64,000 bases of DNA from Lepidurus packardi (lineage: Eukaryota; Arthropoda; Branchiopoda; Notostraca; Triopsidae). Both the position numbers and the translations under genes were made by a program. The stretch is from assembly GCA_023053545.1 (NCBI GenBank), contig JAKZAN010000002.1, positions 8,366,790-8,430,789 on the forward strand, written 5' to 3'. Below, piece by piece: positions 49,701 to 63,989 of the stretch (positions are counted from its first letter, which is position 1; the number at the start of each line of letters is the position of its first letter). The notes under the pieces are model-generated. The model saw only the letters and a program-made list of their open reading frames with translations, ran no database searches and was not told the DNA's origin.

Positions 49701-52700
49701 GTTAAGTACATAAGCTTGTGGCTTTGGTTGCTAAGTTTGTACCAATTGTCTGACCTAAAACCATTCTTGTGGACAGCTGTTTCCCGCTCCTGCTGTGCCC
49801 GATGAAAAGTCTAAAATCCCTCCAAGTAAAGGTATCTTGGGACGTTTGGAACGGTGGTTTCTGCAGCTATGTTAATTTGTATGCAGATGGTTCAAATTTT
49901 TGTTCTGGAAAGTAAAGGACTGGTTCGGTCCAGAGCTGGTATTATATCGCATATGGTGACGCTTCTTTCTTCACTGGTGACTTTTTGTGTGTGTGTGTGC
50001 AGTGTGTTCCGGACAGTTGGTATTTTTACCTCTTCCCCGAGTTTAGCTTGGAAACTTGGAACTCCGTGGGAGTTCTGCGGGCACATGAGCATAAGTAAAA
50101 GGAGCAGAAAACTCTCTCTGGAGACTTTACCTGTCCAAAGTGACGACATTGTACAAGTATCAAACTCCGCTTCCATCCATCGCGAAAGTTGTCTTTGCGT
50201 TTGCCAAACGTTTAAAGAAAGCAGTTAGGGGAGAAGTTTTACGGACTGTGAGGAAGTGTAAATTGCTTATGTCTCATTTGAGAAAAATTGTCAATTTCCA
50301 CGAAAGGGCGAGAAAAGCTTGAAAAATGAAACGAACCTGATGTGTTAGCGTTTCTTTTGAAGTCTTGAGGGCGAAAAATACTTGAAAGTGAGTGTTACGT
50401 ATAGGAAAAGCGAGGATCAAAATTTGTTAGAGTCGGTATCGCCTCTTTCTAAGCATATCGGACAAAGTTTTCAGCCTGGAATAGTGTGCAGGGTGAATGT
50501 AATGTGTAAGATTTGTGTCAAAGGGACCATCAGCGTGTTTGTAAAGTTGGACCTTTTTTTATTACCACTACATGGACACGAGTTGTTCGACGATTGAGCT
50601 AAAAGTAGGGAGATACAGAGCAAGTTTAGCGAAGCATTAATGTTATTGCTAGCGTCTTTCTATACAAACGTGACATTTCAACGTTGAAAAGCAATGCTCT
50701 ATTTATAGATTACATATAATTTTCTGGCTTGTTATAGAGGTTTTTACCCCTCGGGTTTGCATTTCGTCCAGTAAGAATATTATAACCCTATGTCGCGTGT
50801 AAGGGGTCCGTTGAAGCCACTGCCACAACAATGGAAACAACTAGGAGTTGGCTCCTGCGCCATTTTCCGTCAGAGAGGGTCGCATAAAGGTGCCTACGAT
50901 TCTCTAACAACTCAGCATGGTTTCGCTACAAACAGTCTCTCGTCATATACAAACTGGGGACTTGTATGAAGCCCAGGGTTACCAAATTCTTATAGCCCAG
51001 TTTTTTTTTCCTAACGAAGTAGATGTTTCCAACGGGTAGTCTAACTACACAGTTCCCTATGAATAGATATAGACTTATAATACGCTGGCAGTAATGACGT
51101 TGCTGCACGCGGGAGTGAGTTGATTATTTGACAGCTGATTAATTAGGTTTATCTAATAACTATCCTGTTCATAATCAGCTGTACTCCTACGTAAGTTAAT
51201 TAAAAGGAAATTTTTGCTGGCATTTTATTCATACTGTTTGACGAGCTTTTTCTTATTTTTATTTTTAAGGGGCAGAAGTTATAAAGTAAAATCTTGGCTT
51301 TTTGGGTTAATATCTCAACTTCTGCAAGTTTTCCAGTGAAGCGTGAAATTGCACTTTTTGTTTGTTGAAAAGGAACATAATTAAAGGATAATTGAATTAA
51401 AGGCCTTCAAGGAGTTTTCTTTGCCCGCTTCAGCTCGTTCCAATCCAGTTCAACCTTTTTATAGGTTGCCATTGGCCCTAACATGGCGCCAAGGCGAAGA
51501 GCCAAAAACAATCGTGCCTTCGTTTTTTTCTTTAATAGGACTAGGCTAGGGTTAATTTTTAATACACCTCTAGCCTGAAGTCTATAAAATTAATACTTAA
51601 TAATCTCCTTATGCGAGCATAAAAGTCGGTTCATATGAAGTAATCGTCATAAATATATAAAAGGGAAGTGAAAGATATAATGTAGGGCGTGATGGAGAAA
51701 GTCATACAGTTTTCTAATGCATATTTCATACACTCGGAAGGTTTGTTCTACAGTAATGCCCATCTCTAGTTCCTATATCACTATAAAGGTGTCTGGTATA
51801 AGTATTGATCGCTTAGTTGCACGAGCACACCTTCACCTTTACCTTTGGCTTTACCTGCAGGAACTTGTCTGATCTATAGACGAGTTCACAAAACAAAAGC
51901 CACCACATTGTGTAGGGCTTTGGGGGAGGGGGCTGCCGCATTCCCGTTCGCTTTATATTTCCTGTTTTCTTCCGCATTTCGACATTTTCGGCCCAGAAAC
52001 ATTATAAGTAATTCAACGCAGAATTTTCACACTTCTCGTGCGTCTTCGCTGGAAAACTTTTTGTCTCTAGTATAGTGAAAGAACTTACACTATGCGTTTT
52101 TTAGATTCTTGTAAGTTATATACCGGGAATGCTGTACATAGTACGTCGCAAGTGAATAATGACGATCACGAGCATCGTTTAGCATGACAGATGGATTTTT
52201 AGGCTGGGAAGGTCCACAGAATAACAAACCATGTAAAGCAACCGGCAACTCCTCTTTCTTACTTTTATTTTCTTTTACTTTCAACTTGAACGAAAAGACC
52301 CAAAAATCATCCATTCTTTTTTACGTTTCCATTGAATACTTTTTGTACCATAACTACGCATTACGTTGCTCACGTGAGTCGTTAATCATAACAAGATGAT
52401 AGGTTCAAAGTTCCTGGAGATTTAGTTCGGCTGATCCAAGGGATTTAATTCCTTCCTGTACGTTTTTGGCAGAGTGCTGGCCGCAAGTTTGGTCGCTAGC
52501 TCTTGAAAGTTGTGGAGCTGTGAAATCCGTTACTCCTACGCTTTCGTATATAGCACCATGTGCAAGATGAGACACTCAATAAATTATAGTAAAAAAATGC
52601 AGATTCTAAGGAAAAATAAAGGAAGATTAGTAACAGAAACAAAAATATGAGAAAAATGTGTGAGGAAAAATTTGATTTAATGCAATTTGCAGAAGAGAGG

Positions 52701-55700
52701 ATGCAAGCTCGGCAGGTGGTTACTACTACAACCCCCCAAGAATGTCGATTAAGTAAGTCGAGAGGTTTGTTTGTCACAGCAACGAGGAAAGATGCTGTTT
52801 ATATAAGTCTCGCATTTCTTGGGAAACTTGGAGTGAGGCAATTATGAAGAGTTACCTGGCTGTTGCCTATAGCAACCACTTCAAGTCTGTTGAGAAGGGA
52901 AGTTCTTGAAGTAAAACCATTTCTACTTTGTACTACTTTGGGAGTGTTTTGGACCTGCACGAGTTCTTTCTTTTCTATTAAAAAGAAAAAACTAGGCCTT
53001 CTCTCTCTCCCTTGGTCTACAAAAGCATGTTTTCTTTTGTTGGGAAAACGAAACTTTGTTATCATTAGACGCAGTTTCGCTGTTCCCGCTAATGATTCCA
53101 AGGTAATGGACTCCTTGACAACTTGGGCAGGACTTGTTGACAGAGATGAATATAACGTAAAACGTTTCCGGTGCTGACATGACGCCCTCTTAAGTAAATT
53201 GCATAAGAAGTGCAGCTAACTGAAAGTCCTTTCGCTACTGTCCGTTCGGCTAAAGCTAATCACAATGTCTTTTAATGGTTTTAGTTAGAGGAAAAACGAA
53301 ACAGATGTCTTTTAGAACGTTGCGAATACAAAAGGGCAGTCTCTCTCTCTTTTCTGTGGTTATTGCACCAATTTTAAGCCTCGGCAATGTGTAGGGACAA
53401 TTGCTGGAATAATTTAAGAGCAGTTGAGATCTTTCTGTATGATTATGACGATTGCATTGGGCTCGGCGGTATTAGTATTTATCCCTAGGATCAAGAGCTA
53501 TGTATGGTTTTCACCAGCAGTAGTTATCGCTAACAGTTGTCTACGGAGTTATTTGATGCAAAGCTTTCTTTGTCGACCATGACTCAGGCTCGGCGCTGTA
53601 TGCGTTTACTTAAGCTTGTCATTTGCGTTTACTTGTATGTGTGCTGAATATCCCGTGCTTCCTATGAGCAATTAAATCGAAAGTGAACCTAGTTCGATAT
53701 TTATAAGCTTGTCTTGAGCTGTCTATTGGTGTTAGCTATATCATTGATCACAACTGAGGATAATTACCATACCAGACAAGCTTTAGAGGGGATGGGGAGA
53801 AAATGGTAGCGACAAAAGGTTTTGAATTTCTTGTGACGGTTATAAAGCTTAGAGTGAGGTACCATAGTTTAACTCCAAGCGATGATCAAATAGTGCGGCG
53901 ATTCATCCATCAAGCTAGCCCTGATTGAAGAGGATGGGAGCCCGTGGCTTTTCAAGGGAAAAAGGAAAGTTTTGTTACGTATAGATTTTGCTGTACGGAA
54001 GTCAAGGACTTGGCTAGTTGATAGACGCGAGGTATATTGGGTATTGCGTGTTGGGATGGCAGAGGCTAGGAATATTCCACAGCCACCCTTGTAGATAAGT
54101 GATGAGTCAGAGTCAAGTGTCAAATGTGGAGACAGGTCACCCCTCACTTGGCCCCAAGGAAAAGGACTCCGTTGGGGGATACACGGTTACAAAGCAAAAG
54201 GACGAATTATAGAGGAAATTCGAGATTCCATAAGTGGGTTGATTTTCCAGCGCGTGCCTCCCCTCATGGCACCTCCTGCTAAAAGCTAATAGAAATAGGA
54301 TAGTAATTGGCCTATGCATACGAGTTGAGTTTGTCTTCGAAGTCTTGGAATTTCTTAGCTTTTTTTATAATGAAGTTTACTCCTATGTCTAGCAATACCT
54401 TGAATTTCTTGATTAAATATCTAATTGATTCCTTGGGTTGTGAAAATAACACATGGATTGTTTGTTGCGCTTAAGATAGTTTCCTTTTTGTAAAACAAAA
54501 TCTGTTGGTTTAGCAAAAGCAAAATCGGTATTGCACTATCTAATTTCTCAGAGGGTTTGGATTTTGTTTTTCTAAAGCAAATATTGGCGGTTTGGGGATG
54601 ACATGGGACAACGGAAAGCTATTGAAGCCGATAGAAAGGATGTCCCAATACCTTTATATAGAAAAGGGAATACTTTATGTGACTTGCGTTATCTGGGTGC
54701 CGCAAAGGTATATAGCAAGGGAGAAATGCGATTCCTGAAAGGCAATGGAGCGGGGTTGACTTTGTTCTGTATAGGGAATCCAATTGTTGGCACTAGTAGA
54801 TCTAGCAGACCTTGTTAGGTACGGCTTCTCTGTCTATTTGCATCCTTGATGTATTACTCATCCTCTGTCGACTATGAAGCAAGTCATTTTGCTGCAGTTA
54901 TTGGCTTTGCTTTTGGGGCTCGAGGGCAGGATAATTCCGGTGAACTAACGTTAGTATTTCTTTGGCAAAGAAAAAGAAAAAAGAGGGTCAGAGTGCAAGC
55001 GGAGGGGATTGGGGGGTGAAATGGACTGTATGGTTGGTCCATATGGCCTCCACGAGGCCCCCAAAGAATGCATGCCAGATACGCTACTAAAGCATGGGGA
55101 GTTGGGGGGCCCGTGTAGGCACATACGGGTGCCAAGCAATGGTTCGCACTTCCTTCCGTTGACTCGCGCTGGTTTGACCTCATCGCTATAAACTTAGCTC
55201 TTATTATGGGCAAAGGGGGTTTTCTTCCATCGAAAAATTTGCCGAGTCCGGATCGAAAGAGATGGCGTCAAAGAACTCGGGATTCAGGCGGCATGAAGCA
55301 GGAAGCTAAGGAAAGTATTTGAAGTTGTTCAAGTTCGAAAGATTGCAGAGAAGCGTGACCAGCCAAGACGCTAAAATTCTACAAGAGCTCGAAAAAGCAT
55401 CGTGGCTTTTATAATCTCGACCGTGGCACTGCTGCAGGGGTATTACAGTGTGTCGAGAGTCGGGGGGGCAAGCAGATCATATTCTGAAGAGCTGTCAAGG
55501 CGTGTGTCGTTTTTTCTGACAAATGGCCTGTTTACATTACTCACACCACGTGGCTAATGATCCACAGCGCGGGTAGATTCAAGAGCGAGTGAGAAAGAGA
55601 AAAGACGCGAGCCATTGCGACGAGGGTTAGATGAGCATGCGGGGATCAAGTCCATTGTATTGTCCGTATAGTATTCAAAAGACGAAGGTCCGCAAGCTAG

Positions 55701-58700
55701 AAGGCCCATTACTGCACATCCGGACATCGGCTATAGCCAACAATGCTACCACAATGATGCGACTATAGATCTTCCTACAGTATCCTAAGATACATCCTGA
55801 CATTGTGAACCTCGACATGACTATAAACCTTTAGTTTCCCTGAACTTGCTTTCTCATGAGCCACAAGACCCAGAATGTAGCAAATCCCCTTCCGTTCAGT
55901 ATGGAACAAAAGCTTTAGTTATACTTGGTTAGGGTTTATTTATGCAGTATGTGGGTTAAGTACCATGCATAATGTACTCTTCATGGAATTCATGTCTTTT
56001 TAAGTATTTTTCGCCATCTTAAGCCTGTGCATTTTAGATAACTTTTACATTGACAAAAAACTTGGCTTCATTTGACTGCGCCGTTATGGAGCCAGCGAGA
56101 TCTAATGTTAAAGAAGTTTAACCGCCAAGTTCCTTCATTTCAAGTTTAAAGCAAAAGTTGGGCTGGAATGGGTACTAGCACCCTGTTTATATGCTTGCAA
56201 ATGGTAGTAGTTATAATTATAAATGGGGAATGAGTACCTTGGTAATGGTCTGACAAACTTCAAGTATAAACTTGGCTATCATAGAAGCTCTTTCTTCTCG
56301 TCTAGTCTCTTCTTGGAACTTCGCAATATAACGCGATTTAGCGTGAACAGTCGAGGAAATTACTTACCTTTCGTCGTATCTGCTTGCGGCTCACTTCAGT
56401 TGCTCGGGGAATATGGATAATAGACAAAACTGTAGGTGAAAGGAAGCGGATTTAAGCCAGCATGAAAACGGTGCAAATTGCTGCATCAAGTATCGAATCC
56501 GCTTATACGCGTGCCAGACTCGAATCTTCTTAAACAACCATGGAAACGAAGGAAGCGCGAATTAGAAAAAATGAATTTTCTCTGCCGCGCGGTGAACATT
56601 GTTTTTCAATTTATACTTACGTTGCTATGCAGGTATATAATGTTTTGCCATGCTAAACATTCGAGGTATACGTTTTATATCCCGAACGGCAAAATTGTAA
56701 ATATTCCAATAACTCAACTACATCCTTGTCTTGAAACGGTAATCAAGTCAATCAGGGGAAGCAGTTTTATTTTAGCATTATGGCTTCATTCTGGAAATAT
56801 GAAGAGATCTAAAAGCATCTTTCGAAAGCAATGGAAGTTATGTGCTGTCATTTTCGGTAAAGTGTGAAGCCAAGACGACAAGTAGATCATCGACAGTGCG
56901 AAAACGCCTAACTCCCCTAACTTGTTAGCAGGTTTCTTAAATTTAACACATGTTTTCCCATATGTTGGGATCGGCGGTTTCCGGATGAGAAACATCCTGG
57001 GCGGTGCCACTATGCAAGTTTGAACGTGTCGATGAAGACATTTGGCTACACGGAGAAGCTCCAGAGGTTTAATGAGGGCGACACTTCCCCTTTAACGAAC
57101 TTCTGCGATGTCGCCTCGAGCTAGGTAATTTAGATAAGAAAATCCTAAACTACTTTTAGTTCTTTTCGGATTGGGAACCCTCGAATACAATGAATCTTCG
57201 TGTCTTCCAACTCGTTCCTCATCAACAAAGAAAAAATAATTAAAAAATTATTAACACCGCGGAAAAAAGCAATTGTGAATGTCAAAATTATGTATAACAA
57301 GTTGCAGCGACGAGAAATTTCTTAGGATACAAAGTTACAAGCATTGCTACAAGAATGCGTCGTTCATAGAACATTTCTGAGCCGACTGTAGGCAAAAGGG
57401 GCTTTAGAAAGCCTTTACTAGAATTTATTTCACGAAGACAACCCATTTTTAGCACCCCTTTGAACGCACCTTTGAGCCCCGTCACGGAGTCGCGCATACT
57501 GACACGTCGTTTCGACGCGATTCGCGCGCCCGGGTTATCTCACCTATCTGAACTTGCTTGTTGAGGTTCATAAATATCCGTATACAAAAGCATTCTTGGC
57601 CTTCCTTTAAAAGTCAAGAGAAGTTTAGGTTTTTCTTTGAAAATTTTTTCCAACTTAACATGAGTTTGGCTTTGTAGTTAAATTCAGGAAAATTAGTCTT
57701 GTTTGGTACTTTCCGTATCCAGGACTACAATCTCCAACCGATGAATGTATACAAGAATCGGTATGTAATGACACATTAAGGCATAACTTATGCTCGACAT
57801 CCGTCTTGCTCCCTTTCGCCCTTAGAAGAGGACTAATGATGCTAATGTGGTCTGGGTATCAGACTTTGGGTTATGTCGCTGTAACCCGGGCCTCATAAAT
57901 GGATGACTTGGAAGAAAAGAGATAGAGGAAGAGAAAGTCGTTTTCTTAAAGAGGAACCAAAATTAAGACGTTTTCTTTGCAAATTGATGAGCCGCAACCG
58001 TACAGGCCTGCAACTAATAGAATTGAAAAAATGGGGAGCTTGTGGGCTATATTTTATGTTCTCTTTTACACCGCTTTGATTATGACATGGAAAATATGTG
58101 ACTGATAACACGGTACACATGACTTGTCAATGGCTTCCTTATGTTCCGTCTCCTTTGCGTTAGACCCCAGCCGCCAGAGCAAGCTATTTCGGTTGCTTTA
58201 GTTATTTACGTGCTTCTTCTCCTTTCGTTTCTAGTATATTAAAAAAGTGCTAAGCCTAAGACGATGATGACGTGCTATAACAAATTTAAGTTGACGAGAC
58301 TTGGACAAATTTCAACATTTCAAATTTTTGTCCAATGGTAGAAAAGCTCGTAATGTTCCGGGAAGTTGGACAACATTAGCTCTTAGGAAAAGACGGGAAC
58401 CAAAGTCCTTTCTACCCTTTTTTTGTCGAAGATGTTATTCCTGCCTCGTGAGCCAACAAACTTTGATAGCACATATTATTCTACCTGTGAGCCTCTGAGT
58501 TGTTTGTTCGTGTTTTTTGTACATTTAGAGAGCGGGAGAGAGAGAGCAAGACTACTTGCAGAGACAAAAGAGAGAAAAACAGCCAAATGGAACTGCTGTG
58601 TTGCATTAATGACGGGGAACGGTATTACTGCAGCATGGGATGTCTTTCTGTTCGGTTTCCATGACAGTACCAGGTTACTCACTGATAAACACGTCTTATG

Positions 58701-61353
58701 TCTTACTGTTTTCTTGCTTATCAAAGCGAAGCATGTTGTTGACGGCTCGAATTCCTTTTGGGCACACACAAGAGATGTAAGTGCCTGCAACCAAGACCAG
58801 ATATGTCTTCCTTTAGAATTTCTGTTGCACGTCCCACTGAATACCCTCAAAGCTGTATGCCAACTGCATCAGCATAAAAGCAGTTCGGTTGTAGGAATTG
58901 AAAATGGGTCCTTTCTAGCCTCAACTTACGTTTGTAAGTTACTCGCCTTAATTAATTATCAACAAACACGTCTAGATAGATTAGCGCACTATAGCATCCC
59001 GGCTGACAGCGAATAGGAACTAAAAGCTAATGCTTGGGCCCATATATTGACACGAAATTCAAGTCTGCCTCGCATTTGCCTAAGCTGTGTCTGAAACATT
59101 GCGAGCGCTTTCAACATCTTGTCCCTCTTAAACTAACAGCTTAGGGTTTTCGTTACGACTCGTCGACTCTAAACACCTGGACCGGGACTTGAGACCACTA
59201 ATTACTATTCTCTTCACACCGGTATTTTCTTTCGTGTATGCGAATTTCCGAAACTACACTTTGCTGAACCCTTACATAAACAGTTTGCGAAGCTTTTATG
59301 GTATTCTTATATTTATATACATACCCTAGACAAATATCACTAACACTTATGTTTAATGAAAGGTTTCGTATTAAGTGTTCATTTTCGTTATATTCTAGTT
59401 TTTATTGCACCTATGTTTTCTTGATGCATGTTACTCATTAAGGAACTTACGAAGTTGTGTTGCTTTGTTTTTGTTTCTTGATTCTTGCATGAATTCGGAG
59501 AGATTAACATAAACGATGTACATAGTTTGATAGTTAAAAAAGCAGTATGCGAACCTGTCCTGTACTCTAGTTCGCCAACATGTAGGATCATCCTCTTCCA
59601 GACTGGAACGAAGCGAAGTTAGCTATAAGCATAAGCTAGTCGAAGAAGGGAGAAGGGGACTCTCTTCTACAATACACATTACCCCTCAAGCCTTACGCTC
59701 ATTACGTCTTGTCAAACATGCGCCTAATTGAGTTCCTACTTTGGCCCTTCCAACCTCTACAAACGCTTTCAACTGTATGAAACTTTCTGCTCCCAAAAAC
59801 CGTCCGAAGTCCCCACACATTGGAGCTACACTATAGCCCCACCCCACTTGACGGTGTTAAGTCGTCAAAATCGATGGAAAGTGTTTGCACTTCATCAAGG
59901 CACCATTTTCCACGCTTCCTTAGCTACAAAAGTTTCTGCTGCGTGGAGCGATCAGAAAATGGACGCTTGAAAACCAAGTGTCAACTCAAGGCACAAGCCC
60001 AAAATTCGATGACCTAGCAGCTTTCTTTCCTGTAGGTATCATTACTTTATTATAGGATGAAACCGTCTTTGTGCCGGACTTATTGTCTCCAGGTTGAAGT
60101 ACACCACATCGTACTGGTGCTATCACCTACGTAATCGCCTTCTTGTCTTGCATATAGTTCTTGTAGTCACGCTTGGATTGTGGAAACCATGGTTTCTCAT
60201 CTCAGACATTCTCATTTCTCATTTGCTTGAAAGCCCTTTGATCAGCAGCTCACCCTTGCTAACATCTATATAGCACAGGGAACTCAACTAAGTTTCCTTC
60301 TCCCTAGCAACACCCTTTTATCCGCATTATAGCAAAATAGACACAGTTCCGTAGCGCTTTCCTGAATTTTTTTTTATGTAGTTTCTTACACGTTGTTTTG
60401 TTTTCTTAATGAGAGCTTACGGATTGGGTGAATGTGAACCATGTCTCTCAGTCATGTAGAAACTCGATTTCCTGTAGCCTTTGTTGCACCTATGGAAAAA
60501 CAACTCTTAAAGAGCATTCACATTTTCCAAAACGTAGAATATTTCTTTTATTTGTTCATCGTATCTAAGGGAAGAACCGCTTTTATTCAGTAAAACTTTT
60601 CGCTGAAGAATCCCCAAGTTTGAAATACAATAACGCACAGAAGAGCAGAGAGCGAGAGGCACAGTTCTTTATTTCGTTGCTCAAGCTTTTCCTTTTGGCT
60701 TCACCCCCTCCTGGTCTTCTTTTTTCTTTTTAAAAGAAACTACGTTCCTTTTTCCCACAAAAGAATATAGGCCTACGCCGGGTGCTCCGTACCGTAATCT
60801 CTTCCCTTTGAGCATTTTTTAATATAACTCTACATATGCTCTCTTCTCAGAGAAGTATTATTTTCGCTAGATTTAGCTTTTCACACATAAAGTACACGTA
60901 TATTTCAACCCAGCATTTTAAAAGAAAAAGCAAAGAAACCATCACATTAAAACGAAGTCAGTTTGTTGCCATTTCACACATAATGCGGTCAAAATTGACA
61001 ATAACATTGCAAGCTTTGGTTGTTTGGAGTATAGAAAAATACTGATTATATAAAACATCAATTTTCAAAAAGAAAAATTGAGAGAGATATTGGAAAACCC
61101 ATGCAAGGTAAAGCTGTTATCTTAATGTTTAGTGTTGGTCCATCAATCCACACAAAAGTTTTAAAACCCAGTAGATAAGTTGTTTTCAAATAAGGCAAGA
61201 AAATGGACACGCGCCGAATTTGCTGACGTCGTTTTGAACGAATAGTCAGCGTTTGTGTTACATGGGAGATGAGAAATATCAAAGGAACAAAGACAAAGCA
61301 GCTGATTATAAGTGGCAAAAATCGAATTTTTTTGCGCAGGCTCTTGTTCCAAT
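46750..61353. other. 14.6-kb region without a recognised gene, upstream of Ryk
   Basis: Between the Ryk start codon and the 3' end of the reductase gene. It holds only short frames without known motifs, AT-rich simple sequence (about 49270-49370), a GT run near 49990, a G-rich run (47817-47840) and a spaced inverted repeat ACAGCTGATTA...TAATCAGCTGT (51131-51182). The longest frame is at 58432-59016. Ryk's 5' UTR and promoter must lie at the left end. Given the gene density elsewhere, this may be a regulatory domain or hold non-coding or untranslated exons that I cannot identify. Confidence 0.45.
58432..59016 (+). other. Unassigned 194-codon open frame
   Basis: Open from ATG 58432 to the stop at 59016, long for chance in this base composition, but overlapped by a 124-codon minus frame. 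The product would be Leu/Ser/Cys-rich with no domain, signal peptide or membrane pattern that I recognise. No splice evidence was found. Probably spurious; recorded because it is the longest frame in the gene-poor region. Confidence 0.2.
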
Positions 61354-63088
61354 TTACTGGGCTTGTTGCACTTCGTTTTCTTGAAGAACGGCAGTGGAAT
61401 CTACTTGTGCTTCAGCTGGAGATGGTTCTTTTTTAGTTACTTGTACTTCTTCTGGCTTGGTTGCTACTTCCGTGGCACTAGCAACAGGTTTTTCTTTCTT
61501 TACAACTTCCTCTTTTAGGTAAAGTGTGCGATATTTAGTAGTCTTGGGTGCAACTCCCATAGCAATCAAATTATGGGCCATATCAACAATAGTTCCCTCC
61601 ATGGCACGCGGCTCCATGCCCAAGATTTCCTTCATCTATATTTGGGAGTACAGAATTACAAAACTTGTTGGCGAAGCTTACATACACAGTCTTTGAGTGT
61701 AATGAATTTTGCAAGTGCCGCTTTCACTTACCCGAACATTACTGTAAGTAACTTGCTTACCCAACCGGGGTACAATGAATTGTTTGAAGGTCTTGTCTAC
61801 GCAACCGATCACCCAGCAAGCCGCATAGGGCAGCGTATAAAGTGGGACTTTGTAGCCCAAAGGGCGAAAATCTTTGGCTAAAATCTGAAGTTTCAACAAT
61901 TTAATTAAATTGCTCGCGCCTTCAACTCAAACTTTGACCTTACATCAGCGGCCTCCTTAAACCACAATGTCTTTGTGTAAATAATTATCCGTTTTCCAGC
62001 TGCTTCGGGCACTAATATCGCCTACCAAACTCGGTTAAAGCAAAGGTTAAGTTGACTGTGATCATGGTATAATATTACCTTGAGATGCGCGTCAGCCACG
62101 TCTCGCACATCACAAATTGGCAAAGACGCATTAGGGACAGCTGGTAGGCTCGGCAAGAAAAGTTGCATCAAAATTCCCACGGATGTAGCATCTCTAGCAT
62201 TGGAAAGTAAAGCTGGTCCCATAATAGCCACGGGGAGGAGCACAACCAGTTCCAGTTTCTTATCGTTCTCTTGATTTTCAACAAATTCCCAAGCTGCCTT
62301 TTCTGCAAGTAGCTTACTTTTAGCATAGGGCATCTGAAAAGGCGAATCTACTGCAGCCCAATCCTCTTCATTATACACGCGTCCTGGCTCTGAATGTGGC
62401 TCAACTGTTTAAAAAAAATTAAAAAAGAAATGCAGACGAAATAGAAAAGGAATTAATTAACTAAGCAACTTGGATAATAATTGTACCGTGAACACTAAAG
62501 CCAGCGCCTGTGCAAACAACGCGCTGAACTGTTCCTGACTTAGCAGCCGCTTTCAAGATGCACAAAGTTCCGTCCCTTGCCGCTTTAATTAATTCGTCTT
62601 CATCCGCAGCGGTATTCATACCTGGCAACGGACTGGCCACGTGCATGATATACTTGCAACCCGCCACGGCTCTAAGATAGAACGGGAAGTTAGGTAATTA
62701 CAACAGACCTACTGGGTCGAAGATTTTTTTTTACGCGTCCCAGTTGTCTTCTTTCGATAGATCAGCTTCTACAAGCTCTAACGGATATTTAGCATTGGGA
62801 ACCAAGTCTGCCAGGCCGGATAACTTTGTTTCGTCTTTCAAGCTCCTGACCTGGGTGTCATGGAAAAAATCAATAAGAAGTGCAACAAGTTGTTCAAGAT
62901 TCAGTTACTGTCCCGCGCACACGATATCCTTCCTCCAAGAGTTTTTTGGCAACATGGGAACCCACATAGCCCGTCACTCCTGTGACTAATATCACTGTTA
63001 GAAAAAGGGAAAAACAAACAACGCTGCGTCAGCAAGCAATAAACATTTTAGCAATTAAGAAATACGTTTACTTACGGTCATCTCCCAT
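61354..63088 (-). CDS. NAD(P)-dependent reductase, DFR/cinnamoyl-CoA reductase/GRE2-like (extended SDR)
   Basis: Eight exons on minus: 63076-63088, 62909-62994, 62735-62850, 62487-62671, 62079-62404, 61944-62021, 61732-61884, 61354-61635; 412 aa, all phases consistent. This is an extended short-chain dehydrogenase of the dihydroflavonol reductase/GRE2 group, which reduces carbonyls with NADPH. The substrate cannot be told from sequence. Visible are the nucleotide-binding motif TGVTGYVG (9-16), YIMHVASPLPG, the active-site YAKSK (Tyr160, Lys164), LPVAIMGP and DVRDVADAHLK. The first exon encodes only four residues and a third of a codon. The C-terminal ~65 residues form a Lys/Glu/Ala/Thr-rich tail (for example VVKKEKPVASATEV) not usual in the family. 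Its upstream region ends at the inverted 590-bp repeat, 312 bp before the ATG. Confidence 0.92.
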
Positions 63089-63399
63089 TGTTGTTTATTC
63101 CTATTAATTGTGTTTTAAAGCCAAGGTCAATGAAGTTAACACGATTTCCGCAGCAAATTATAAAAGAATGGAGCAAAAGCGCCTGAAAAGTGAAAACGAA
63201 AACTTATAAATATATGCTTTTAAATAGGTACTATACCGTATGCTTCTTTTCTTTACTCACTGGTGTCCTTAGTGTTTATCAAAGTCGATAGGAACTGGTT
63301 ACATGGATTTTATGGCCTTGACATTGCTCTTTTCTAGAATCGAGAAGGATGAAAGTCGCAGACTCAGGGTGCCGAGGGTGGGCGGATCTGGAAGGAGGA

Positions 63400-63989
63400 T
63401 GTTGCGACCCAAGTAGAGCCTCTACCCGAGTTCGAACTCGGGTAACCCAAGTTCGAACTCGGGTAGCAATATTTGACACTAAAGTTCTCCACACCTACAC
63501 AGTTTTTGCAAGTGAAATTAACAATACCGTTTATTGCTTTAGTTATCTTTAATTTGGCATTATTACCTTGGCAGTAATTTCACAACTTATTTAAATATGT
63601 ATCTTCGAAGTTTACATGACAAGTTTTGTTTACAGTGGAGTGTAGACTACTTTACTTGGAGGCGTTGCATGTAGGAGGGGCTACTTAGAACTGCAGTTTA
63701 CGCCACTTGTGTCGACTTTCATCACTAAAGAGTAGAGTTGTGCTTGTCACTCCTCAATTTATATGTATCATTATTTTTATTATTGTTTTTGGGGTACAGT
63801 ACTTGAAAAGTTTGTTGGTAACTAATGTTCACTCATATAATAACAGTAGCTCAAACGTATAGCATGCAGAAGTTGGATATCCAGGTATGGTTATTATAAT
63901 AATAATATTGAATTACAAGTTGGAATTTATGATTCACTATACCCTACTTATTTATCATCAACATCAAGTAAGGTTTGCCAGAGACGAAG
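63400..63989 (-). mobile_element. ~590-bp repeat (LTR-like), copy 2, inverted relative to copy 1
   Basis: Reverse complement of 25119-25709 with few differences. It begins TGTTGCGACCCAAG at 63400 with the two TTCGAA palindromes at about 63428-63470. Its outer border at 63989 is followed after one base by CTTCGTCTCT, the reverse complement of its own end, so a head-to-head second copy may start at the window edge. No env or other coding part is seen next to it. Confidence 0.75.

Noticed and set aside
49854-50228. 124-codon plus frame with membrane-like start
   Set aside because: Overlaps an equally long minus frame and a GT repeat; no family resemblance.
56478-56867. 129-codon plus frame
   Set aside because: No motif and no splice or promoter support; within chance expectation for 14 kb of non-coding DNA.
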